This document shows, one piece after another, positions 15,600 through 24,920 of a stretch of DNA of 37,484 nt (the first letter of the stretch is position 1; each line of letters starts with the position of its first letter). The notes under the pieces are model-generated. The model was given only the letters and a program-made list of their open reading frames with translations, was not told where the DNA came from and did not search any database. Source of the stretch: CAMEON01 sp045602325 (GTDB lineage Bacteria > Bacillota > Clostridia > Oscillospirales > CAG-272); assembly GCA_045602325.1 (NCBI GenBank), contig JAZSBH010000140.1:1-37484 (forward strand), written 5' to 3'. Position numbers and translations under genes: made by a program.

Positions 15600-16775
15600 T
15601 TATTTCTTATGCGGCACCGCGCAGGGGAGGGTGACATGACCGTTCTCATCGGGGAACGGAGTGAGATCGTCGTGCCGCCAGGCGTCCCGCTCGGCCTTGT
15701 TTTTGAAGTCGGGAATGGCGTAGACCTTGCCGTTCTCCAAGCAGCTCCGCCAGCCCAAAATGGCTACGGCAGACATACAGCACCCGCGATAGACGTCAAA
15801 GAAGGGCTCTTCGTCGTTCAAGATATAGTTGACGAAGTTGTAGACCGTCCAGAAGTCACCGCCGCCGTGGCCTGCCTTTTCGGCCAGGTCACCGTTGGCG
15901 GGCCAAGCGGGAGCGTAGGTCTCGGAGGAGGGCTTCCCCTCGGGGGTAGTCCAGGAGTGGTAGGTGACGTTGAGGTTACCGCCAAGAGTGCGGCCGGTCT
16001 CGGCAGAACCGTACTCCCCGACGACACGGTAGCCGCTGGGCGAGCCCATGTGGGCGCAACCGGTGAAGCGGAACAGCGCGCCGCCGTCGGTCATGCAGTT
16101 CATCATGGCGAAGGCATCGTAGTTGTGGCGGAAGTCGTCATATTGCTCCAGAACATCGGAGTGGACAGCGAAGGCGCTGACCTGCACCGGCATCTGCTTG
16201 GTGATGTGCATGAGGGGACCCAAGGAGTGGGTGACGTAATAGGAACGGGGGAGCCATGCCCGCCAGTGGTACTTCCCGGGCGTGAGGCTTGCCAGCATTT
16301 CGCGGGGGCCGCTGTGGTTATACTCACCCTCGGCGTAGAGGATCTTACCGAGAGAGCCCTCCAACTGCAGTCTTTCTGCCTCCAGAAGCGCGGCGCTGAA
16401 GGGATAGTTCTCCGCCAGCATGTACTTACAGCCCGTCTCCTCCACAGCCTCGCAAAGCTCCACGCACTCCTTCATGGTAGCGGCGGCGGTGCACTCGCTG
16501 AAAACGTGGATGCCGCGTTTCATGGCTTTGATGGCGTAGGCGGCGTGCTCATGGAAGTAGTTGCAGATGAGAATGCCATCGATGCCGCTTTCCATAAGCT
16601 CATCGAAATTCTGACAGCACTTGACCCCCTCGGGGCATTCCTTGGCCATAGTAGCCATGCGGTCTGGGTCCTTATCACAGATAGCGGTGACCTCCGCGTT
16701 ATCCAGAGAATTGATGATATGGATGAACGAGCCTCCGCGCCAGAGGCCGAAGATACCGAGCTTAAGTTGTTTCAT
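15600..16775 (-). CDS. Gfo/Idh/MocA family oxidoreductase, second copy type
   Basis: A 391-residue putative NAD(P)-dependent oxidoreductase, distantly related to the one at 14353. The N-terminus KLGIFGLWRGGSFIHI has a looser nucleotide motif (GLWRGG) than the classic GxGxxG. ITAICDKDPDRM, ILICNYFHEHAAYAIKAM and GIHVFSECTAAATMKEC follow. In the last, the usual Glu-Lys-Pro is replaced by Glu-Cys-Thr, so the typical catalytic Lys is missing. The second half contains SYYVTHSLGPLMHIT and many Trp/His residues, a pattern seen in glycosidase-like members. Function is uncertain. The start at 16775 has CCAGGAGGAC upstream. It is convergent with the first copy and has its own promoter. Confidence 0.82.
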   Translation of the reverse strand: MKQLKLGIFGLWRGGSFIHIINSLDNAEVTAICDKDPDRMATMAKECPEGVKCCQNFDELMESGIDGILICNYFHEHAAYAIKAMKRGIHVFSECTAAATMKECVELCEAVEETGCKYMLAENYPFSAALLEAERLQLEGSLGKILYAEGEYNHSGPREMLASLTPGKYHWRAWLPRSYYVTHSLGPLMHITKQMPVQVSAFAVHSDVLEQYDDFRHNYDAFAMMNCMTDGGALFRFTGCAHMGSPSGYRVVGEYGSAETGRTLGGNLNVTYHSWTTPEGKPSSETYAPAWPANGDLAEKAGHGGGDFWTVYNFVNYILNDEEPFFDVYRGCCMSAVAILGWRSCLENGKVYAIPDFKNKAERDAWRHDDLTPFPDENGHVTLPCAVPHKK

Positions 16776-16814
16776 GATGTGTCCTCCTGGTTCCCTATCG
16801 GGGATATTGGCTTC

Positions 16815-16843
16815 ATTATACAGCACTTTTTCCCAAAAAACAA
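16815..16843 (-). promoter_or_regulatory. Predicted promoter of the second oxidoreductase gene
   Basis: TTGTTT (16843-16838), 17 bases, TATAAT (16820-16815) on the minus strand, 40 bases before the start. Confidence 0.65.
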
Positions 16844-16881
16844 TATACAAATATCACAATAACATCAAGAGCGTTTTGTGC

Positions 16882-16909
16882 AAAAAGCCCCCCCGTTCGG
16901 AAGGGCTTT
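16882..16909 (-). terminator. Intrinsic terminator of pcrA
   Basis: On the minus strand AAAGCCC pairs with GGGCTTT across a loop holding TTCCGAACGGGG; the run ends CTTTTTG. Confidence 0.8.
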
Positions 16910-16918
16910 GGCATTCAA

Positions 16919-19363
16919 TCAATTTTCGGTCTTTTTCAGTTTGGCGTAGGTTCCCATGAGTTTCTTGGTTCCCACCGAATCAAACATGACCTCGATGAGC
17001 TTGTCCGCGCCCATCGGTTTAATGGAGAGGATCTCTCCCTCACCGAAGGTAGCGTGGGTAACTCTGTCACCGGGGGCGAGCGCGTTGAGACTCTCGCGGG
17101 CTGCAGCAGTCACCGCCGGGGTAGGCTGACCTACGGTAATGCGATCGGTGTGGACGGGGGCCTTCTGCTTACGGGGACGCTCGTAGAAGGAACGTCCCTG
17201 GGCGGTCTGATTTCCTCCGCCCGTAGAAATGCTCATGGCATCCAACGTCAGATCCTCCCGGGCCATCAGTTCCTCCGGGATCTCTCCCACGAAACGGGAC
17301 AGGGGGTTGGCCACGGTCTGGCCGTACCAGATACGGGTGCGGGTGTGGAGAATGATGATCTTCTCCTTGGCGCGGGTGATGGCCACGTAAGCCAGCCGCC
17401 GCTCCTCCTCCATATCCTCCGAGGAGCCCATGATGTTCTGCATACCGGGAAAAATGCCGTCCTCCATGCCTGGCAGGAAGACTATGGGGAATTCCAGGCC
17501 CTTGGCACTGTGGATGGTCATGAGCACCACGGCGTCCGCCTCGGTGTCGTACTTATCCACGTCAGCCACCAGCGCGTATTCCTCCAGAAAATTCACCAGG
17601 GAGGGGGTCTCCCCCTCCAGCTCGGTATTCTTCACGTACTCCATCATGTTGGATTTCAATTCCGCGATGTTCTCCACTCGCTCCCGCTCGGGATCGCCGC
17701 CATCCTTGAGCATTTGGAGATAACCCGTCTGCTCCATGACCGCATCAAAGAAATCGGGCAGGGGCAGGGTCTCCAGAAGAGAGGTGAGGCGGTGAATGAT
17801 GGCGGTAAAGTTCATAAGAAGGGGCGCAGATCGACCCAAGGCCACAAACTGATCGGCTCGGTCCATCACCTCGAAAAGGGACATATTCTGCTCTTCGGCA
17901 ATGGCCGAAACCACAGCCAGCGTCTTGTCACCGATCTTACGGCGGGGCTCGTTGATGATGCGGAGCAAGCGCTCTCGGTCTGCGTGGTTGCAGATGAGTT
18001 GGAGATAAGCCACCGCATCCCGAATTTCCTTACGGTCGCTGAAGCGGGTACCGCCCAGCACGCGGTAGGGTACTGTGCTCCGCTGGAGGGCACGCTCGAT
18101 ACCCGCCGATTGGGAATTGGTGCGGTAGAGCACGGCGAAATCCTTGTATGTACGTCCATCCTCCACCATACGGCGGATGGTATCCACGATGGAGCGGGAC
18201 TCGGCCATCTGATCCTCGCACTTGCGCAGAACAATCTGATCTCCCTCCGCTCCTGCCGTCCACAAACTCTTGCCGCGACGGCCGAGGTTATGGTCTATGA
18301 CCTTGTTGGCGGCATCCAGAATGGTCTTGGTGGAGCGGTAGTTCTGCTCCAGCTTGATGAGAGAGGCGTTCTCGAACACCTGATCGAAATTCAAAATGTT
18401 CGCAATGGTGGCACCGCGGAACTTATAGATGCTCTGGTCGTCGTCGCCCACCACCATGAGGTTCTTATACTGCCCTGACAGAAGTGCAGCCAGCTCAAAC
18501 TGGGCACGGTTGGTATCCTGGTACTCGTCGATGCAGACGTACTTGAATTTACGCTGATAGTACGCCAACACGTCGGGATTCTCCCGCAGAAGACGGACGG
18601 TCTGCATGATGATGTCGTCGAAGTCCATGGCGTTGGAGCGACGAAGCTCCTCCTCATAGCCCTTATAGACGGCGGCGATGCGGGACAGGCGGAAATCCGA
18701 GCCCGCCTCGATCTCAAAATCCTCGGCGGATTGCAGAGTATCTTTCGCGTGGCTGATGGTGGTCATGACCGCCTTTGGTGGGAATTGCTTTTCATCGATA
18801 TTCAGTCGTTTCATAACACCCACAACAGCCTTCTTGGTATCGTCGGTGTCGTAGATGGTAAAGCCCTTATCGTAACCGATGCGGTCGCAGTAAGTACGGA
18901 GGATGCGCATACAGACGGCGTGGAAGGTACCGCTCCAGATGTCCTTAGCCAGGGTCTCATCCCCCAGCTCGGACACCAGACGGCTCTTGATCTCCCCGGC
19001 CGCCTTATTGGTAAAGGTAATGGCCAGTACGCGGTAGGGAGGGCAGGGGTCGTAGATAAATTCAGGCAGGATCTGTTCGATCTCCTCCACGGTCAACTGT
19101 ACGGCTTTTTCGAGGTCGCTCACGTACGCCTCGGTGATCTCGGCAGGGACGAAATCCGTATGGTATGCATTTCCGAAACGAATGATGTAGGCGATGCGGC
19201 GAACGAGGACGGTGGTTTTCCCGCTTCCTGCTCCCGCCAGGACCAGGAGAGGCCCTTCGGTCGTGAACACAGCCTTTCTTTGCATATCGTTGAGAGCACC
19301 GTATGCCTTATCAAACAGGGCGCGCTTAGCGGCGAGGTAGCGGACGGAGAGGTTCTTATCCAT
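16919..19363 (-). CDS. pcrA: ATP-dependent DNA helicase PcrA/UvrD
   Basis: An 814-residue superfamily 1A helicase used in repair, rolling-circle replication and removal of RecA filaments. Motifs in order: LNDMQRKAV (Q motif), AGAGSGKTTVLV (Walker A), AITFTNKAAGEI (Ia), CIDEYQDTNRAQ (II), VVGDDDQSIYKFRGA (III), EQNYRST (IV), MTIHSAKGLEFPIVFLPG (V) and YVAITRAKEKI (VI). About 45 extra residues, including DLEKAVQLTVEEIEQ, sit between Walker A and motif Ia compared with the compact B. subtilis protein. The C-terminus has a Tudor-like segment (GDRVTHATFGEGEI), which in PcrA binds RNA polymerase. The ATG at 19363 is preferred over a TTG three bases upstream; AAGGAAG precedes both. Confidence 0.95.
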   Translation of the reverse strand: MDKNLSVRYLAAKRALFDKAYGALNDMQRKAVFTTEGPLLVLAGAGSGKTTVLVRRIAYIIRFGNAYHTDFVPAEITEAYVSDLEKAVQLTVEEIEQILPEFIYDPCPPYRVLAITFTNKAAGEIKSRLVSELGDETLAKDIWSGTFHAVCMRILRTYCDRIGYDKGFTIYDTDDTKKAVVGVMKRLNIDEKQFPPKAVMTTISHAKDTLQSAEDFEIEAGSDFRLSRIAAVYKGYEEELRRSNAMDFDDIIMQTVRLLRENPDVLAYYQRKFKYVCIDEYQDTNRAQFELAALLSGQYKNLMVVGDDDQSIYKFRGATIANILNFDQVFENASLIKLEQNYRSTKTILDAANKVIDHNLGRRGKSLWTAGAEGDQIVLRKCEDQMAESRSIVDTIRRMVEDGRTYKDFAVLYRTNSQSAGIERALQRSTVPYRVLGGTRFSDRKEIRDAVAYLQLICNHADRERLLRIINEPRRKIGDKTLAVVSAIAEEQNMSLFEVMDRADQFVALGRSAPLLMNFTAIIHRLTSLLETLPLPDFFDAVMEQTGYLQMLKDGGDPERERVENIAELKSNMMEYVKNTELEGETPSLVNFLEEYALVADVDKYDTEADAVVLMTIHSAKGLEFPIVFLPGMEDGIFPGMQNIMGSSEDMEEERRLAYVAITRAKEKIIILHTRTRIWYGQTVANPLSRFVGEIPEELMAREDLTLDAMSISTGGGNQTAQGRSFYERPRKQKAPVHTDRITVGQPTPAVTAAARESLNALAPGDRVTHATFGEGEILSIKPMGADKLIEVMFDSVGTKKLMGTYAKLKKTEN

Positions 19364-19420
19364 CAAATGACTTCCTTTCTCACAGGGTTGCGGATGGTGT
19401 TAAGGGACAGAAGACAGGGA

Positions 19421-19448
19421 GGGCGGCATGCCCCGAGGCACGCCGCCC
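19421..19448 (-). other. GC-rich hairpin between the Asn/Gln-rich ORF and pcrA
   Basis: GGGCGGC-TGCC (19421-19432) pairs with GGCA-GCCGCCC (19437-19448) with one mismatch. There is no real T run on either side, so it may be a weak terminator or an mRNA-stabilising structure. Confidence 0.5.
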
Positions 19449-19459
19449 ACAGTTTGGGA

Positions 19460-19654
19460 TTACTGACGATTCTCGGACTGTGCCTTCTGCTGGTTGTTAT
19501 TGTTCTGGTTCTGGCTTCTGTTCTGATTGCTGTTCTGGTTGTTGTTCTGGTTGTTGTTCTGGTTGTTGTTCTGGTTGTTGTTCTGGTTCTGGTTGTTGTA
19601 CTGATTCTGGTTGTTGTTCTGATTCTGGTTTCTGTTCTGATTCTGATTCTGCAT
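19460..19654 (-). CDS. Small Asn/Gln-rich low-complexity protein
   Basis: A 64-residue protein made almost only of Asn and Gln, with scattered Arg, Ser and one Tyr, and a slightly mixed tail (NQQKAQSENRQ). The DNA contains perfect 12-base tandem units of an Asn-Asn-Gln-Asn coding pattern around 19532-19588. AAGGAAG sits six bases before the ATG at 19654, which supports real translation; the longer frame upstream to 19705 lacks such a site. It lies between a membrane protein gene and pcrA on the same strand. Function is unknown; spore or coat-associated small proteins and prion-like scaffolds are possibilities without direct support. It could also be a spurious frame in a simple repeat. Confidence 0.6.
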   Translation of the reverse strand: MQNQNQNRNQNQNNNQNQYNNQNQNNNQNNNQNNNQNNNQNSNQNRSQNQNNNNQQKAQSENRQ

Positions 19655-19767
19655 GATATGCTTCCTTTCTCTGTCCGCCGTTGGGCGGGATATATACATA
19701 GCCATGGGCGTATCCCGGGGCTACGGTATCAGTATCGACAGAGAAAGGGGGGTTTATGCAATGAAGG

Positions 19768-21282
19768 TCAATCCTTCATCATGTAGCTGTACTCCATCTG
19801 CTCTCCGATCTCACTCGCGGCTGAGACGGTCACGCCGATCAGGACGGCTCCGAAGCAGAGGTCAAGGAACCAGTAGCCATCCGTGAGCACCTGGAAAACC
19901 GTGGTGACGAAGGTACGAATGGAATTCTCTGTGTTGGCATGGAGTCCGAAATAAAGATCCACATCGAAATCCAGGAGTTGTGGCACGATGCCCCAATGAA
20001 AGAGCGTGGAGAGAGCCGCAAGCCCTGCCACCACCATAACCACGATCAGTTTTTTTCGAATGAGCTTATGAATGGCTTCGCTCCGCTCGGCGGCATACGT
20101 GGAGCCCTCGCGGAAGGCGTGAAGTCCCGTGTATTTCTTGACCATACGGTACAAACTGCGCAGAATCAATCCAACCGCCAGAATAAACAGCGCGGCGGAC
20201 AAAGCTTGCAGAAGCACCATGGTCTGCCAACGGGTATAGGTCTCTTCCCGACGGAAAATGTCGGCGGTATCGTCTAATACAAAATACTTTTTCAGTTGGA
20301 GTACCCAAGGAAGGGAGGACACCAAGCCAAAAGCAACCGTTACCGCCAAGGCAGGATAATTCTTTCCTGCATAGCGACGGAGGAACCATACCGCCAGAAA
20401 CAGCATCATTGCGGGGAGCAGATCCGGGAGGATATTCACCCCGTCGAGATAGAAATCCAGGGACAGGACGGTTGCCACAATGAGGCAGAGCATGGACATC
20501 CGCACGGCTCGCATGGCCCACAGGTCGTGACGGGTGAGCACCTCGGTGCGGTATTTTTCGGCAAGTTTTTCAAAGAAGGGCATATCCCCCTTGAGTCGAT
20601 GGATAAAGCGGATGGTCAGAGCCAACCAAACTACGCCCAACACCAGGGAAAGCAGAATGCCGACTCCTCGGAGCAGTCCCACGAAATCGTAGTAACGGGT
20701 TCCCTGCCCCAGCTCGGCGCCGCCCTTTTCATGAGTCAACACGGTCAGCTCGGGAAGAACAGCCAGTGCCTCGTGGAGCACGAAGAACACAGCGGAAAGG
20801 GCGGTATACCGTTCCACCATGTTGCGAACACGGAGTTTCCCGCCAAGACCGCGGCGATCAAACATGACCGTGGCATCGTAGCGGGAGCCCATGTACAGCA
20901 GGCCTCCGCAGATATTCTTCCACATGGGAATCAGTACGATGCAGTCCAGCACAGCCAACGTAAACAGCGCCAGCAGCATGAACACCGGCTGTTCGGTAGG
21001 GGACACGAAGCCAAAGGACAGCAACATAGCGATCACGCGGGCAATGCCCACCAAAGCCAGATTACGGGCTCCCTTCAGCGCGTCGCCCAACCGTTCGTCC
21101 AGATCGGCAAAGCGGTAAAGTCCAAGCAGGATAAACAGGTATCCAATGCAATCGGGGAGAAGGTCGATGATGCCGATATAGGGGTCAAAGAGGAAGACGG
21201 CACCCGCCAGTATGTAGCTGAGACCGAGATAACGGCCGAGTTTCTTTTCGCGGGCGAGAGTATGGGTATCGTTCATAGGCAT
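19768..21282 (-). CDS. Polytopic membrane protein of unknown function
   Basis: A 504-residue protein with roughly ten predicted membrane segments and short loops. I do not recognise a named family. The segment IDLLPDCIGYLFILLGLYRF (residues ~40-59) and the later NILPDLLPAMMLFLAVWFL are similar, which hints at an internal duplication of a helical unit carrying a LeuProAsp motif. No signal for an enzyme active site is visible. The gene starts 47 bases after the preceding membrane protein gene, probably in the secA operon. Either the ATG at 21282 or that at 21276 could be the start; the ribosome site (AAAGGAA) is unusually far, so the start is uncertain. Confidence 0.75.
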   Translation of the reverse strand: MPMNDTHTLAREKKLGRYLGLSYILAGAVFLFDPYIGIIDLLPDCIGYLFILLGLYRFADLDERLGDALKGARNLALVGIARVIAMLLSFGFVSPTEQPVFMLLALFTLAVLDCIVLIPMWKNICGGLLYMGSRYDATVMFDRRGLGGKLRVRNMVERYTALSAVFFVLHEALAVLPELTVLTHEKGGAELGQGTRYYDFVGLLRGVGILLSLVLGVVWLALTIRFIHRLKGDMPFFEKLAEKYRTEVLTRHDLWAMRAVRMSMLCLIVATVLSLDFYLDGVNILPDLLPAMMLFLAVWFLRRYAGKNYPALAVTVAFGLVSSLPWVLQLKKYFVLDDTADIFRREETYTRWQTMVLLQALSAALFILAVGLILRSLYRMVKKYTGLHAFREGSTYAAERSEAIHKLIRKKLIVVMVVAGLAALSTLFHWGIVPQLLDFDVDLYFGLHANTENSIRTFVTTVFQVLTDGYWFLDLCFGAVLIGVTVSAASEIGEQMEYSYMMKD

Positions 21283-21329
21283 GACCCGCCGTGGCGGTTC
21301 CTTTCCGTAATTTTGTACGCAAAAACGCG

Positions 21330-22061
21330 TTATTTTTTCTTTTTGTGATGTCGGTTATTGTTTTTCGCGGAATACTTCTGATTCGACTGCTGCTGATTGC
21401 GCTCATATTCCAGCCGTGCCTGCTCGTTCTTCGCGTCCAGCTTTGCATTGATCTCGTTTATGAACTTGAAGCGGGAGGGCTTGGAGGGCTTGCCGAACTC
21501 CTCACCCGCGGGGCAGATGGCGGAGAAACAGCCGTAGAAGCAGAAGCTGTTGAGCAGGTAGACCACCAGCAGGTAGAGCAGAAGCACCTTTTGGAGTGCT
21601 CCGTTCCCTGCGGCAGCCAAGGAGGGGACGATCAGCAGGATAATCTGGGCAATGCCCCAGATGCCCGTGAAGATCATATTGCGGAAGCCCCTCTCCCGAT
21701 GCTTGTCCAACCCCACAGTAGCCGCCAGCTCAGCGGACGACCACAGCGCGATGAGGGTGAAACCAAGCTCGGTGATAAAGCGAACCCATTCCACCACGGC
21801 TTGTACCGCGCCGTCGTGGATGGGAAGTCCCCAGAGAAACAGGTCATCCAGCACACGGGCGGCAAAGAAGATGGCCAGAATTCCGTAGACGGCGGTAAAC
21901 GGGTACAGCCAGGCAAAGCGGGGATTGTAATCCTTGAGTCCTCCGATGGCCTTTACCCCCACCATAGCAGCGATGATGTAGGTGGCGAAGCAGTAGTCAC
22001 CGATAGCCACCGACATGAAGGACAGGAGGAAATAGGAACAGAGGAGAAGTCCAAAGCCCAT
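21330..22061 (-). CDS. Integral membrane protein of unknown function downstream of secA
   Basis: A 243-residue protein with about six hydrophobic segments in the first ~195 residues (LLLCSYFLLSFMSVAIG at the start, VLLLYLLVVYLLNSFCFY near 170-187). A charged cytoplasmic tail follows, rich in Gln, Asn, His and Lys and ending HHKKKK. I do not recognise the family. It begins 17 bases after the secA stop with TAAGGAGGCG, so it is almost certainly co-transcribed with secA. Its neighbour at 19768 is a second multi-pass protein; the two may work together, but nothing in the sequence proves it. Confidence 0.8.
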   Translation of the reverse strand: MGFGLLLCSYFLLSFMSVAIGDYCFATYIIAAMVGVKAIGGLKDYNPRFAWLYPFTAVYGILAIFFAARVLDDLFLWGLPIHDGAVQAVVEWVRFITELGFTLIALWSSAELAATVGLDKHRERGFRNMIFTGIWGIAQIILLIVPSLAAAGNGALQKVLLLYLLVVYLLNSFCFYGCFSAICPAGEEFGKPSKPSRFKFINEINAKLDAKNEQARLEYERNQQQSNQKYSAKNNNRHHKKKK

Positions 22062-22078
22062 ACAGCGCCTCCTTAGGA

Positions 22079-24847
22079 TCAGGTATTGTTGTTTGCGGCA
22101 GGATTGGCACCGCAGCAGTTCTTATACTTCTTGCCCGAGCCGCAGGGACAGGGGTCGTTGCGACCTACCTTGGCAGAACGCTTGGGGGTGAGCACCACCT
22201 TTTTCGCGGTGGGCTTGGCACCTCCCTCAAAGCCCTCGATCAGGGGCTTGGCCACCTGTACGCGGACTACCTCCTGTTGAGGCTTGGGCATGACGGTCAG
22301 CAGGGCGCGCACCGTCTTATCGCGGATCTCGGCCACCATGGCATCAAACATATCGGCACCCACCATACGGTACTCGGTGACGGGATCTCGGTGAGCATAA
22401 GCCTGGAGGCCGATATTGCCCTTGAGATCGTCCATAGCATCGATGTGATCCATCCAGCCGCGGTCTACGTTCTGGAGCAGGATCGCACGTTCCACTTCAC
22501 GGAAGCGCTCGGGGGTAAAGAGCTCCTCGCGCTCCTTGATACGGGCTTCTGCACGCTCGATCAGCATCTTGGTGACGTCTTCCTGGGTGAGGTTCTTGAG
22601 CTCGTCATCGGTATACTTGAAGTCCTCGTCGGTGCATAGGTAGCCCATGAGATCGGCACGAAGGCCTGCGAAATCCCACTCGGCGGCAGAGCCCTCGGAG
22701 GTATGGCTGTGAACGGCGGTCTCCACGGTACCGCGCACCATGTTCAGCATGGTCTCAGAGAGGTCGCTGTCATCCAGCACAGACTGTCTCTGCTTATAGA
22801 TAATGGTTCTCTGCTGGTTCATGACGTCATCGTAGGACAGAACATACTTACGGCGCTTGAAGTTGTTATCCTCGATACGCTTCTGGGCGGTTTCGATGGT
22901 ATTCGACAGCATACCTGCCTCGATGGGAGTATCCTCGTCCAGACCCAAGCGGTCAATGATGGAAACGACGCGCTCGTTGTTACCGAAAAGACGCATGAGA
23001 TCGTCCTCCAGGGACAGGAAGAAGCGGGATTCACCGGGGTCGCCCTGACGTCCCGAACGGCCGCGGAGCTGGTTGTCGATACGGCGGGACTCGTGGCGCT
23101 CAGTGCCCAGGATGAAGAGACCGCCTGCGGCGCGAACCTTTTCAGCCTCGGGGGCGATTTCGGCCTTATGCTTTTCGTAAAGCTCCTTGTACTGGCGGCG
23201 CACGCCCAGGATGGATTCGTCATCGGTATCGGCGGTTCCGGTAGCCTGGACGATCAGACCCTCCTCAATACCCAGGGCGCGGAGGTCGGCCTTGGCCATA
23301 TACTCGGGGTTACCGCCCAGCATGATATCGGTACCGCGTCCCGCCATGTTGGTGGAGATGGTGACCGAGCCAGACTTACCGGCCTGGGCGACGATCTCGG
23401 CCTCTTTGGCATGGAATTTAGCGTTCAACACGGTGTGGGGGATGCCTGCCTTTTTGAGCATATAGGACAGTTCCTCGGACTTATCGATGGATACGGTACC
23501 CACCAGCACAGGCTGGCCGCGGTCGTAGCACTCTCTGACCTGTCTGACCACTGCACGGTATTTCCCTGCCATGGTCTTATACACGGCGTCGTCGTGATCC
23601 TCACGGATCATGGGCTTATTGGTGGGAACCTCCACCACGTCGAGCTGGTAGATATCGCGGAACTCGTTTTCCTCGGTCAGAGCGGTACCCGTCATACCCG
23701 AGAGCTTCTTGTACATACGGAAATAGTTCTGGAATGTGATGGTGGCGAGGGTCTTGTTCTCCTTTTGAACGGTCACCCCCTCCTTAGCCCCGATAGCCTG
23801 GTGCAGACCGTCGGAGAAGCGGCGGCCGGGCATGAGACGGCCGGTGAATGCGTCGACGATCATAACGCCCTCTTCATTGACCACGTAGTCCACGTCCAGC
23901 TTCTTGCAGCCGTGAGCGTGGATAGCCTGGTTGATGTGGTGGGCCAGGGTGGCATTCTCGGCGTCGGTATAGTTATCGATCCCGAAGTAGGATTCAGCAC
24001 GCTTGGCACCGCGGGGGGTGAGGACGGCGGTATTGGCCTTCTCATCCACGATATAGTCCGCCTCGATATTGTCCTGCTCCTCCTTGGCGTCGATCTCCTT
24101 GACCACGTGCTTCTTTAGGGTACGGACGAACTTATCGGCACGATCGTAGAGGTCGGTGGGGGTATCCCCCTCACCCGAAATGATCAGAGGGGTACGGGCT
24201 TCGTCAATGAGGATGGAGTCCACCTCATCCACGATGGCAAAGGCATGTCCGCGCTGGACGAGGCGGGACTTGTAGACCACCATGTTATCGCGGAGGTAGT
24301 CAAAGCCGTATTCGTTATTGGTGCCGTAGGTGATATCGGCGTTGTAGGCAGCCTGCTTCTGAGCGGGGGTGAGACCATGGACGACCAGGCCGGTCTTCAG
24401 TCCCATGAAGCCGTAGACCTTGCCCATTTCCTCGGCGTCACGGGCGGCCAGGTAGTCGTTGACGGTAACGATATGGACGCCCTCACCGTTCAAGGCGTTG
24501 AGGTAAGCAGGCATAGTAGCAACCAGGGTTTTACCTTCACCCGTCTTCATCTCGGCAATACGGCCCTGATGCAGGATGATACCGCCGATGAGCTGGACGT
24601 GGAAGGGTCGCTTGCCCAGGACACGGTCATCCGCCTCACGGACGGCGGCGAAGGCCTCGGGGAGGATGTCATCCAGGGTCTCGCCTGCGGCGAGGCGCTT
24701 CTTGAAAATATCGGTCATGCCGCGCAGCTCGTCGTCGGACATGTTCTTGTATGTGGTGGCCAGTGCCTCGATCTTGGCGGCGATCTTCTCCAGCTTCTTG
24801 ACCTGGTGGTCGCTGTAGGTGCCGAAAATTTTGGTCATGATACCCAT
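22079..24847 (-). CDS. secA: Preprotein translocase ATPase SecA
   Basis: The motor that pushes unfolded preproteins through SecYEG. The 922-residue protein shows FHVQLIGGIILHQGRIAEMK, Walker A MKTGEGKT, IVTVNDYLAARDAEEM, the DEVD Walker B (AIVDEVDSILIDEART), the preprotein cross-linking region, ISTNMAGRGTDIMLGGNPEY, HESRRIDNQLRGRSGRQGD and the helical scaffold. The C-terminus has the zinc motif GRNDPCPCGSGKKYKNCC that binds SecB or ribosomes. The start at 24847 has AAAGGAAAC upstream; a later ATG at 24838 is the alternative. Its own promoter lies 75 bases upstream. It is probably the first gene of a minus-strand operon with two membrane protein genes. Confidence 0.97.
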   Translation of the reverse strand: MGIMTKIFGTYSDHQVKKLEKIAAKIEALATTYKNMSDDELRGMTDIFKKRLAAGETLDDILPEAFAAVREADDRVLGKRPFHVQLIGGIILHQGRIAEMKTGEGKTLVATMPAYLNALNGEGVHIVTVNDYLAARDAEEMGKVYGFMGLKTGLVVHGLTPAQKQAAYNADITYGTNNEYGFDYLRDNMVVYKSRLVQRGHAFAIVDEVDSILIDEARTPLIISGEGDTPTDLYDRADKFVRTLKKHVVKEIDAKEEQDNIEADYIVDEKANTAVLTPRGAKRAESYFGIDNYTDAENATLAHHINQAIHAHGCKKLDVDYVVNEEGVMIVDAFTGRLMPGRRFSDGLHQAIGAKEGVTVQKENKTLATITFQNYFRMYKKLSGMTGTALTEENEFRDIYQLDVVEVPTNKPMIREDHDDAVYKTMAGKYRAVVRQVRECYDRGQPVLVGTVSIDKSEELSYMLKKAGIPHTVLNAKFHAKEAEIVAQAGKSGSVTISTNMAGRGTDIMLGGNPEYMAKADLRALGIEEGLIVQATGTADTDDESILGVRRQYKELYEKHKAEIAPEAEKVRAAGGLFILGTERHESRRIDNQLRGRSGRQGDPGESRFFLSLEDDLMRLFGNNERVVSIIDRLGLDEDTPIEAGMLSNTIETAQKRIEDNNFKRRKYVLSYDDVMNQQRTIIYKQRQSVLDDSDLSETMLNMVRGTVETAVHSHTSEGSAAEWDFAGLRADLMGYLCTDEDFKYTDDELKNLTQEDVTKMLIERAEARIKEREELFTPERFREVERAILLQNVDRGWMDHIDAMDDLKGNIGLQAYAHRDPVTEYRMVGADMFDAMVAEIRDKTVRALLTVMPKPQQEVVRVQVAKPLIEGFEGGAKPTAKKVVLTPKRSAKVGRNDPCPCGSGKKYKNCCGANPAANNNT

Positions 24848-24920
24848 TGTGTGTGTTTCCTTTCTTTTGCTCCGCAAACCATCGGTGCCGATTGCAGACG
24901 ATTCAAGCAATTCTGCATTT

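Noticed and set aside
19532..19588. Short direct repeats resembling a CRISPR or minisatellite
   Set aside because: The units are contiguous 12-mers without spacers and are explained by the Asn/Gln codons of the small frame.
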